Positions 10,145 to 20,091 of a DNA stretch of 20,773 bases are shown here, piece after piece. Where the stretch lies: the NCBI GenBank assembly GCA_910592205.1, contig CAJVPJ010000614.1:1-20773 (forward strand), given 5' to 3'. A program made the position numbers and the translations under genes. The notes below the pieces were generated by a model. That model searched no databases. It saw only the letters and a program-made list of their open reading frames with translations, and had not been told where the DNA came from. The number at the start of each line of letters is the position of its first letter. Within the stretch, counting starts at the first letter, position 1. This DNA comes from Paraglomus occultum (taxonomy: Eukaryota > Glomeromycota > Glomeromycetes > Paraglomerales > Paraglomeraceae).

Positions 10145-10746
10145 TTTATTTAGTTGTTAAATTTGACAGAAACAGAGAACTTGACAGCAAAAGTAAATTA
10201 TTATCGTTAAACGGTTTTGTTGTTCTCTGAATCTGTGATATTTTTTAAAGTAATTTTCCTTGAGTGTGGCTTAACAGGATATTTGAGAGTAAGAGTCCAT
10301 GAGACAGTTCACAGTGTGTGTATATATGCTGATAATAAAAGTCGAGTTTTTAGGACTTTAAGAGAAGAACAAGTTTGTCTCTAGAGGACGAGAGTAAAAA
10401 TGTGCTAGTTCCGAAGTAAAGTTGTTCAACAATTTGACGTCGGAACAAGAAATGGAAATAGACTTGTTCTATAATAAGTAAGGAAGGGGGGTTAATTTGA
10501 TATGAAAGGACAAGTTAGTTGTTGAACAAGGTAATAAAACAAGAAGACTAGCAGAAGCTTTGCCCCCTGTGTAGTTTTTGTTATTATTACTCTTTGGAAT
10601 TATTATTTTGTGTAAGATTATTATATATTCTGGGTTTAGTTGTAGAGTGCCTTTATTTAACTGTTCTTGTACTCTCTGGGGCTTATTTTCTGGGTGGGAG
10701 AAGGCGGGAAGAGGAGAGTAATCAGTCTCTGTAAAAGAAGAACAGT
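10145..10746. other. Region upstream of the MDM1/MAP6-like gene, no gene seen
   Basis: About 600 bases containing the 5' flank of the minus-strand gene. AT-rich, no convincing frame, no RNA gene recognised. Confidence 0.5.
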
Positions 10747-11862
10747 TTACCCGCTACCACTCAAAGAAAAAAGGGTGAGAAGTGGGGGGGAATGTGTTAT
10801 ATAAGATGAGAAGCGGAGAAAGGATGAATACAGAGTTGGTGCAACTGGGCGGAAGGGAGGTGCAACAGCTGGGGTGGCGAAATATCCAGACACGGCAGGA
10901 ATCGCAGACATTTTGGTCATAACATCCATGACAAACTGTGCTTTTGTGATACCGAGAGATGATGTATACTCTTTATAGAGAGTAAAGTTTTCTTTCATAG
11001 CAATTAATATTAAAATTAATTAGTGTCATAATTGATATTTTAATGCCTAACGTAATAGACCACTAAGGTTTTGTGTGCTCGGTCCATTATTTATTACCGC
11101 CCATAAGTATTGTTGTTGTGGTTACTACTGTTACTATGTTACTATGTATATTACTACTGTTACTATGTTACTACTGTTACTATGTTACGTTACAACTGTT
11201 ATCATTCCACCAAACTGAAAACAATGATCATCTTGCTGCTTATCAATTTTCATTTATTTACGTATATTTACTATTTGTTTGTGTATCAGCCGACTGTGCA
11301 ACAGATGTGTCAGTTCTGAGACTTGCGAGAAAAAAAGAAGGGAAAACTTTTTATACGCATTAGCATTTATATCATTCTTTGGTTCTATTCCTGTTATATC
11401 ATTGGTACGATCATTTTCCTTTTACGGAACTTTATTGGGGGATTTTTGTAAATATTGGAAATATTAGAAAAAGTGGGGGGGAAAGAGTGAGAGAGAAAAA
11501 GAGAACAGAGAAAAAGAGAAGAGTGAGACAACAATTACTAACCCTATCATTGTGAAATTTTTTTTCTTGCTTCCCACTGGTTGGTGGAAAATTTCGAATA
11601 TAGATGTAGATTACGTCGTCTGCATCAAACTCTTACCAGGATGGAGATTTTTAGCTGCCTTAGCTGTGTTTGGCTGCAGGGTTAACAGTTCCCATCGGCC
11701 CGCAGTTACACATAACCTTATCAGACTACTGAACATAATAATAATAACAAAACTAACTGCTTACTTTATCAATACTCCTGCGAAGGGAAAATCTTAGTAT
11801 CATGACGACAAGACAATTATTTCCTTACTAAAACGATGCTTTGGCTCCAACGGGCGTGTTTC
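10747..11862 (-). CDS. Candidate spliced gene, product not recognised (weak)
   Basis: Built by pairing splice sites. Exon-like pieces on the minus strand are 11862-11829 (TACTGCAG before it, GTAAGG after), 11777-11765 (TTCGCAG before, GTAAGC after) and 11728-11637 (GTTCAG before, GTAAGA after). They join in one frame, giving ETRPLEPKHRF, then RVLIN, then SLIRLCVTAGRWELL. The first intron has TACTAAG near its end; the second is only 36 bases, which is short. Possible later pieces are about 11315-11262 and a terminal exon of an 83-codon frame (10998-10747) that starts MKENFTLYKEY, is Pro/Ala-rich in its middle and ends TAA. The link between the first three pieces and the last two is guesswork. 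An ATG at 11736 could also start an independent short product (MFSSLIRL...). No family recognised. Confidence 0.25.
11122..11184. repeat. 17-base tandem repeat (TTACTACTGTTACTATG), three copies, one interruption
   Basis: Copies at 11122-11138, 11151-11167 and 11168-11184 are identical; a 12-base partial unit separates the first two. If the minus-strand candidate gene is real, this sits in an intron. Confidence 0.95.
11463..11530. repeat. Purine-rich GA tract
   Basis: Nearly pure A/G on the plus strand, including a run of seven G and two copies of GAGAAAAAGAGAA. On the minus strand it is a long C/T tract that could act as a polypyrimidine tract or simply be low-complexity DNA. Confidence 0.85.
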
Positions 11863-14800
11863 CTGCAGTAACAACACAAGTATTAGTGCTGATAATGTAT
11901 ATAATCTTCGGGTTGCACATATTCACTAAATGACATAAATACACCAGACAATATTGATACTGTCATATGAGCGACGGTCCCACGAGGAGGAAAATTATGC
12001 TCGCCATCGGTAAAAGGAATTCAACCTACGTTATGAATGTCCGAATGCGGCTATCTATCAAGTGCTTCTAGTTCATTTTAAGTTCGCTTCCGAAGGATTG
12101 TCTCAGCTTTCAACGAATGACTCCTTTTACGTTATAACTAAAAAGCAAAGGGGGGAAAGGGTGTTGTCATTTCTCATGACACAAAGTTTTGACACTCGAA
12201 AAAAAAAAAAGATCCATTAACCGTCTAACTAACTGTATAACTGTATTTTATAACTATATTATAACTGTATTTTTATTTATATGCATGTATATCCCCCCCC
12301 CTTGTTATATACATTATATACATTTATCCTCTTTAATAACGCAATTTGTCCTGAAAGCTTCCCGCCCACAGCACATCTCTTTCCCCTAAAACTCCAGCTC
12401 TTATGTTACGTGCCACATTAATGTTACTCATTCGCTTTTCCCACATCACCAAACGCCTTTTTACATGCCAGCGCCCGCACATCCTGTAAATAAAGATGTA
12501 TGTGCTAGTACAAAGCTTCGATCTCATAATTAGTTACGTTACGCAAGCATCCATTTACGAACCAGAGTCTTTTAAATTTTGAATGGACAACCCGATAACA
12601 CAATAGCATAATGTAAATGACAAAGTTTATGGAAGAGGCGGGCGATGGTGAGAGGGGCGAAAAAAGCAGGAACAGTCTGCAGAAGAGGCATGTCTATTAT
12701 ATGTGAAACGGACAGATGATTCCCTGATGTCAGTTCGCCACTCACTTCTGCAAGTATTAAAACTTTTTGCCTTTCATTATTTTCTCAAACTTGGAATAAC
12801 ATCATCATATGTGCATACAGTTAAACTCTACTATTGATCTCATATGATAATGTAACCATATAATTCATCCGTAACAGCTGCTACTCGCATTATAAATCCC
12901 CGTTGTAAGTTGGCTGTCTACGATCACCATCTGGTCCAAGAAGGCAGGGTCTTCCCTATCCCCCTAACGCGTGCGCTTTTAGTTTTTGTTGGTCTTGAAT
13001 AATTTATCGATATAGCTTGGGCACTGCAGAATTAGAATATCATCTAATTATACTAGCTTTTATGGCTTCATGCATCAAGCACATCATGTGTTACTTCACT
13101 TTAACATAAAGGTGCAGAATTTCTTTGTATGATAATATCGTATCTCAAGCTGTTGGCATTGCTTGGATTTCCAAAGTAATTTGGAATGCCTTTCTATGCA
13201 TGAATAAAAACCGTCTCCCAAATTATCAAACGTACAATGAGTGTGCCAAACGAGACAAAGCGAACGTCATTTTCATGCTGCGAGTAAAGTGATTAATGGC
13301 GTGGCTGAGTGTTAACCAATATGGGTAATAAGAATCGTGCGGTCATGCATGTTTACTGGCTGTAAGACAAAGTGAACGTTTGTTCAAAATGCTGTTGTGG
13401 CTGGAAAATTAACCAAGTAACCAGTTGCAAGACTTGTTTTACGCAGCACAGTTTAAATATATTGCGACTTCTATATAAAAAATATTAATATGAAATTAAT
13501 TTACATCAAGTCCACCATGGAATCAAAGAATTGCAGTTACTATTGGAAGCATTTTTTAACAGGGTGAAGAGGTTGCACCATTGTGCGTCACTATCGTGGT
13601 TAAGCATTAATGTTAGGCTTTACATTTACGACTCACTATTACTATTACTATGTCGTTAATTTCATATAAATTAATAGTGCCGATTCCTATCGGAAATTTA
13701 GATCCCATTTCCCCTCCCGACTTTCCTTGCTCGTTAAGTCTCTAATAGCATTTGACACTCTAACCAGTGCACAACACACGAATGTACGAATTTTCAAAAT
13801 CTTTCATTCCCAATTTATAAAAATCTTCATAACTTTACTGTATTTCCCAGTATATACTAAGACAATTCTTATCGTAGTGGAAATCGTATCAATGTGTTGC
13901 TTTACTTCAATAGGTAAAAGAACAGCGTAAATCCCGAATTGTAACAAATTTTATAGTTTAATCAAGATAATCTATAAATATTTATGATAGGTGTTACATT
14001 GTTTGAAGTACTTCAAAGCTACCAATTATTTACAGGTATAACATTGATTCGAGATTCAATTTTAGTCAAATAGGTTTCTCATTCAACCTAGACTGTATAG
14101 TAACTTGTGATTTGATTATCTTAGAGTTAAAAAATTTTCATGCATTACGTGCTAGAACAAGCATTCTATTGGGAATGATCGGAATTTACAATGAATGTAC
14201 TGTAAGAACGAAATATACATTCAACTATCATTGTGGCGGTATTAAGTGGATAAAAAATTCATTTGACAGAGTAGAACATTAAGAAAAATTACACATATAA
14301 ATTTTGGTTTTCTTATCCAATACTCACCCGTGTTTCAGTGTTTACTTATATATGCTTGTAACAAAATAATTAAAATACAGTACAATGCATTGGTCTGAAA
14401 ATATATTATGTATTGTAAGGTTATTAAATTTCACCCGATTTACACAAATGGTTAGTCCAAGAGTTGATCAAATAATTGACTAGGATATCCACAGGAGCTT
14501 TTAGAAACGAGTTTGAAGTTTTGGATTCGTTCGACTCACTGGGATTTAGCTTGTTCGGGATTGTTAACGAAAATGTATTGTGTCTGACATCATCCAGACA
14601 TCGACACTGATTACATAAAATTCATCGCATCTCGTTCAAAAAGTTCGACATCCCAGTCATTTCGTGTTCATTATGTCCACCGATAAGATGATTACTATAA
14701 TAAAACGTATACATTATTGTTTTTACTGTAAGTGCAATTCTGCAATTGCATGTAAAACTTGTATACTCAGCAGAGAACCGGAATGTACGAAAATAGTGAC

Positions 14801-15359
14801 TAGTTTTTAATTACCATCTTATGAAGTCTGAATGTGGAAGGGCAACCAATATGGAGTATATTAAAAAAAATTTTTTATTTGTGAATATTCTTTCGGGACA
14901 TTTTATTGCTGAAACGACATAGAGCACTTTCGAGTAAAAGTTATTTACCAAACTTTTGCCGGAATTAAAAATTGCATAAACCTTGATCTTATCTTCATGC
15001 TACAAAAAACCTCTTTTTTTTTTTACTGATAATAAATTGTAGAATTAGCTCATTGGTTATTGAATAATACTATTATCGAATAATAAGATCGTTGTCTTTA
15101 ATCTATCATCTTACAAACTTTATTACGTTCACGTTCCTTTGAACCACATTCGTCATACATGCAAATGACATGCAATAATATATTACACAACCGAATTTTA
15201 ACCAATTACAATAGGAAAATAGACAGTATAAGCGTGAAGAATATGTCGATTGACAAAGCGAGTAAAAAAGTGACTGCTCTGCATATGCAAAAATACTCTA
15301 CTTGCTCATTTTTAATCATTACCTATTACTTTTAGAAACTCGATAGCTCAATTTCCTTT
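11863..15359. other. Large gene-poor interval upstream of copy B
   Basis: About 3.5 kb, AT-rich, no confident gene. GC-richer islands with splice-like edges occur on the minus strand, for example 12482 downward, where TTTATTTACAG precedes a frame beginning DVRALACKKAFG. On the plus strand a frame of about 70 codons without an early ATG spans roughly 12019-12228. Neither links to neighbours convincingly. Simple repeats include an A12-type run near 12199, a C9 run near 12292 and TATAACTGTATTT units near 12236-12272. No tRNA found: two A-box-like strings (13304, 15044) lack a B-box. Confidence 0.5.
15057..15083. repeat. 27-base AT-rich imperfect palindrome
   Basis: Eleven of thirteen arm positions pair around a central C; mismatches are only at the sixth and seventh pairs. 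It lies about 280 bases upstream of the copy B start. Could be a hairpin or chance in AT-rich DNA. Confidence 0.6.
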
Positions 15360-18300
15360 ATGGCTAACTCAAAATCCGACTATGTACCAGATTACTTTCC
15401 CACAGTTGGCACATCTTCTGCGTCTGCACCAAGCAGCGTTGTAAATCAAGACGGTTTTCCTGAAATTATAATTCAATTAATGGAACAAGGGCTTAGGTCG
15501 CCAGATGCGCAAATAGAGAGACTGTTAACGAACTTGAAATACTCAAGGAATATTTACGCACTCAAATACATTCTCGAACATGACGGAGATTCTGTGTCAG
15601 TGGACATGTTGGATATTGCATTGAAGACTCTATGTTCCCAAGAGTTTGATGATGTGTTTTCAGGCGAAACTACTATTAAATTGGAATGGCGATTACGCAT
15701 TATCACCATTATACTGGAGCAAATGTGCAAAAATAAGTGTCACTTTACATGTCAGTTTCTTGATGGAATTAGACAAGCCACTTCTATGTACAAGAATGCA
15801 CATCTTAAGATTATGCAACATGAAGGAGAAACTTGGAAACCGAGTTGTTCGGAATTTAATAAATCAGATAAAAGCATTGGAAGCTTTAAATGCAATTACA
15901 ATAATGAATACCTTCTCAAACTCATTAAGAATACGTTAAACACTGTTCGTAATGATAAAAATCAATATCAGACAAGTATTGATCGAGCCATTTCAGCATT
16001 AAAAGGCTTACTTGCTGCTATCCCTGGATTAGCTAAAGTTGGGATTAAATTAGTTACTGGAGTTGACATTCCTCTTGGTGAGTTTGACATAGAGAGGTCC
16101 TGGAAGTATTTCACAGAAGCCTTTTATGTCGAACCATCAGGTAAACCATGGTATACAACTTGGAGAAGACTTATTATGTTACAAGATTGTCTTGATAAAT
16201 GGTGTGAACAAGAATCTGCCATTTCAACAAATTTCAAAGAAAGAGTACTTCTTGAATATCTCTGGCATCATATCAGTTTATGCTATGCTAAAGATGCAGT
16301 AGAGAATCAGGATGTGAGTGATGAACTCTGGTTTGGCGTCTTGGACACTATCCAACAGCTTGTACAGAAAACATGTTCTACTACTACACAGGCTATTTGT
16401 TATTACATTGCATTAGACTCTTTAAATAATGCTATCACTGAATCTATTCAATTCAAATCCATTGAAGTGTTATTGAGTCTTGAAGTCAAGAATAGTGAAC
16501 TGTTTGTCACAACACCTGATGATATTGCTGATTGTAATGAGAAGCATATACCAAAAATGGTTAACATGTACTATTATCTGAGAGATAAAATAGAAGTTCA
16601 ATCAAAAATGATTGCAAAGTACTCACCAGGTCAAATAATGGCAAGTGTAAGTGTTCAAAATGAGGAACAGCAAGACAAAGGGAAAGGGAAAAGAGTTGAG
16701 AAAAGCCCAATTGATTATATTATGGAAGATCTTACATGTACTATTGTCTGTGAAACAGTTGACGACTTTTATCAGCTTAATTGCAAACATATTATAAGCT
16801 CAAAGGCTTTTTTATCATTAAACAGCCTAGAGTGCCCTTATTGTAGAAGTGAAATTAGAAAGGATGAGGTATATTATATGCCACAACAAACAATATACAA
16901 CAATGTTCAACATTATACATGTATTACAGACATTGATAATCAAGATGATAATGTTAACTACAATGCTGGAAATAATATAAATGCAAAAATATTTGATGAG
17001 CATGATGATCCTAAAAAACAAAAACGAAAGAATAAAGCAAGAAAGTATGGTTCTGGATCTACATGGAGTTTACTTTGGAAGTCATTGATAGCACCAAATA
17101 TGGAGAAATTACTTCAGAAAGCTAAAACAGCATATCAAAATGATAAGTTGGATAGGGCCTTGAACATCTGTGAACAAATATTACAAGCTGATCCCACAAA
17201 TTATGTGACATTGTGTAACAGAGCGATGATGAAGATAAAAATGAAGAATTTTGGAAAAGCACTGTTTGACATTGAGACAGCAATTGATGTAAATAAGGGT
17301 TATAGTGATGCTTGGTATTTAAGTTTATTGGCACATGTAGGTTTGGAGAATAGGAAAGGGGCTGAACGTGATGCTAGGCATATTAGGCGTCTACATATGC
17401 AACAGATAGCATTTGATGTTATCAATGAATCTGTAAACAAATTTGAACACTTTGATGTGAAATGGTTTAAGATTCTTGTGGATAGTTGTCCTTATAAAGC
17501 AATGTATAAATTAAATGATACCAATCAATGGAAATCGCTGTGTAGCCATCAATGTGGAATAGATGATTACACCAGATGGTACAACAATGCTGCAAGTTGG
17601 TACAATGTATATAACAATACTCCATATAATCACACACGTATAAATGTGTTTTTTGAAAAAGTTTATTACATGCACAAAAGTAAGGCATAGGCATTTAGTC
17701 ACATAATTTATCTATTTGTATATGCATACTAATTACTTTGTTATTATATTTATTGCTATAATTAGGTCATCTGAAAGCTCATTTTGCATTTGAAGGTCAT
17801 ATTGAAGATATCAATAAATGTTATGGGTATGTAATTTAAATGACTGTTTGTTATAACTGTACTAATACTAACATTTATCATTCAACAGTTACTATTATGA
17901 ATATTTGCAACTTTATGCAAAGAATAAAGTAAGATTTAGTTACTATTATCAATACAATAGTCTGACCTTTGTATATGTTGTGAACATTAACTAATAAACA
18001 ATTGTATACCAGGTAAGGATACCCATATTCAAAGTACCTCCAAATGAATACAAACTCAGCATTTTGTTGGGGCATAATTATCCTTGGATGGCGAGAATCA
18101 AAATTGTAGTAAGTATCACATAAGTACTCTATTACTACTACAGTGTTGATTGTATAATGATTAACACTAAACATTTGAATTTGCAGACGACAATAAAAAC
18201 ATCAACTGAAGAAATACAATATAAAATGGACATTGAACGTAACAACTATAATGCTGAATACATTTTGCCGTGCCCGGTTAACGTTCCGTCTGAAGATGAT

Positions 18301-18566
18301 ATTATTATAGAATTTGCTATCAGTGTAAGTATTAGTATTAGTATATAGTAATAGTATGGTTATTTCTTTACTTTATTGATTAAGTCTAAAACGATTTAAT
18401 TGTTTCTAACTTATTTTAGTCAAAAGTCGATCTTTATTGGGTTTGCTTATATTCAGAAGAAAAGTTAGATACTATGGAACGTAACTTGAAAATTGAAACA
18501 TTTCCAACTGGTGTAAAAATGATTGAATATTGTTTTCCTGATAACACACATGTTATATATTATTAA
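15360..18566 (+). CDS. Family copy B: helical / SP-RING-like / TPR / beta-tail protein, complete, 933 residues
   Basis: Exons 15360-17679, 17766-17826, 17889-17928, 18013-18108, 18187-18324, 18420-18566 join to 933 codons plus TAA; all introns GT-AG, 62-95 bases. An in-frame TAG lies 24 bases upstream, supporting ATG 15360. Order: Ser-rich leader (1-30); all-helical region (31-425) with a hydrophobic stretch near 212-238; Lys-rich linker; a RING-like module (451-500) with C460, C464, C475-x-H477 and C492-x2-C495; acidic/basic linker (525-565) including KKQKRKNKARK, a possible nuclear signal; TPR-like helices (about 582-670); then a C-terminal part spread over the small exons, rich in predicted beta strands and ending HVIYY. 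The RING-like module suggests an E3 ligase or scaffold; TPRs suggest protein partners. No named orthologue recognised; likely a lineage-expanded family. No signal peptide or clear membrane span. Confidence 0.9.
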
Positions 18567-18572
18567 TTAATA

Positions 18573-18647
18573 TTAACGCAAACATTGGCGACTCGATTTG
18601 AAATCGATAAACGCCTTGTAGTGGATCTTAGAGAGCTACTCGAATGA
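18573..18647 (+). pseudogene. Coding-like fragment just after copy B
   Basis: An open stretch of 24 codons ending in TGA reads LTQTLATRFEIDKRLVVDLR and onward, a well-mixed amphipathic composition unlike the surrounding AT-rich spacer. It begins 6 bases after the copy B stop, has no ATG, and is not in B's frame after splicing. Possibly the tail of a decayed gene or a chance frame. Confidence 0.25.
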
Positions 18648-18840
18648 TTAAAGTATTTGAAGCGACAATTACGTATTAGCAGTTTTCAATGCGAGATATA
18701 TAATCAGATGTTGGCAAGTGGAAGTATGTATAACATTTTGCGTACGTTGTAATAATAATAATAATAACGAAATAACAATAAATATTAGAATTGTAAACCG
18801 AATAATTGTCGGATTCAATAGAAGGTCGGATTGTTGGTAA

Positions 18841-19047
18841 CAAAAACTCGTTAAACCGAACTTGAGTGAACGCGCATCGGCACCCGATTCGGAAAGATTG
18901 TCAATAGACACGTCTTCCACTACTGTCAAAGCGCTTGAGGAGGCTGAAAGCGTGATGCCAAAATCAAGAAGGAGACCGTCAGATCTTACCAATTCTTCTG
19001 CATCACCAATCAACACTACATCTTTCCCCCCCCCCCCCCACGAATGA
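18841..19047 (+). pseudogene. Coding-like Ser/Arg/Pro-rich exon or relic
   Basis: A 68-codon open frame with no ATG near its start. It is clearly richer in G and C than the flanks, with balanced codon use and typical fungal low-complexity protein composition (segments SERLSIDTSSTTVKALEEAE and SRRRPSDLTNSSASP, then four Pro). It ends with TGA just after a 14-base C run. After the run, a second frame stays open for about 18 codons (starting RMKLPSLAITGG) and a third for about 22. A change in C count would therefore alter the C-terminus. The minus strand also has an open frame (19016-18669), but its hydrophobic end comes from an AAT repeat and looks artefactual. Product unknown. Confidence 0.35.
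19026..19039 (+). repeat. C14 homopolymer
   Basis: Fourteen consecutive C at the 3' end of the coding-like fragment. Homopolymer length is error-prone in sequencing and can hide a frameshift. Confidence 0.95.
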
Positions 19048-20091
19048 AGTTACCTTCGCTTGCAATTACAGGTGGTCTGTTGGTGTCGTCAGAGTGCTAA
19101 TTTATTGACTATCCCATTGTGACATTTTTTCCAACCATTTATGCCCAACTTATTATACTGTAAGAAACCGAACACAACTGCATTTTGTCTTGAGAAATCG
19201 GATCACAGATCGTTCCCAACATCACAATTGAAACAGTATCATATAAAAATCAACTCTTTAAGTGATACTCGTGGATTGTTGTCTTTAGTCTTCTATCACC
19301 CTCAAATTTTGGAATAACGATTTAAACAGTCGGATTAGCAAACCGTTTATTTTGTAAATGATACTATTATTGGAAAAATATTTTCTGATGCTAAATCCTG
19401 GAACGTTTCTTTTATTTAGCTAAACGGCCAATACATAGACTTGAAAAGTAGATTACAATTACATTATCCTATTGTCTATGTCCAAACTGCGTTTGTATTT
19501 TTTTTTACAGAGACAATAAAAATGTCACCAACTAATTCTGCTTCTTGCGGTGACGTTCCATCCGTGCGTCTCTCCTTTTCACTTGCTATTTATCCAGATT
19601 GCCTTCAAATTAAGATATACCATATGAAAATGTGAGAAAGCGGCGGCACACGTACGTTGGATATCAGATATTAATATTTGCGTTGCATAATATTAATACA
19701 CTCATTTGTCGAATTTATACTTGGAAGCCAGCAAATCTTCCCATGAAAGACAGCGAAATTTTGCAATGGACTTTTATTGAATAGGTAAAAAGTAGATAAT
19801 GACAACTGATCCTACTTTATTACGTTCCATTCTGCTTGCTGCCGGGAAAACGAATAAATACAAAAAATGCGCGTAACATCGCATCACAGGAGAATTTGTT
19901 TAGGTATATCAGTTGCGGCACGTCGTACAACCCAACCGTCACACTGTCCATAACATTTCTGTTTCCAGTGTCCGTGTGACGTGACGGTATAAACATTTCT
20001 GCACAGCCTCCTGAGATATAGGAACACAACGCACACATGCTATTTTACTTATTATTATAAACTTCCTTTACCTTTGCGAGAGGCTGACTCG
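19048..20091. other. Spacer and 5' flank of copy C
   Basis: About 1 kb, AT-rich, no confident gene. A short plus-strand frame from ATG 19522 (MSPTNSASCGDVPS...) follows a T-run ending ACAG and could be a relic, but is only 38 codons. No RNA gene seen. Confidence 0.5.

Noticed and set aside
11073-11363. Leu/Tyr/Cys-rich hydrophobic frame on the plus strand
   Set aside because: Hydrophobicity is produced by the TTACTACTG tandem repeat and flanking T-rich DNA, not by a real membrane protein.
13290-13380. tRNA-like A-box string (TGGCTGAGTG) at about 13303
   Set aside because: No B-box (GGTTCGANNCC type) at the right distance and no cloverleaf arms.
15040-15090. Second tRNA A-box-like string (TAGCTCATTGG)
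   Set aside because: No B-box downstream; the following sequence is an AT palindrome.
15646-15939. 97-codon frame overlapping copy B, with a similar counterpart in copy A (82-306)
   Set aside because: Its apparent conservation comes from nucleotide similarity of the paralogues in the main frame; it lies wholly inside the coding sequence.
18669-19016. 115-codon minus-strand frame across the B-C spacer
   Set aside because: Its Ile/Leu-rich end is the translation of an AAT repeat; the plus strand of the same region has the more protein-like codon use.
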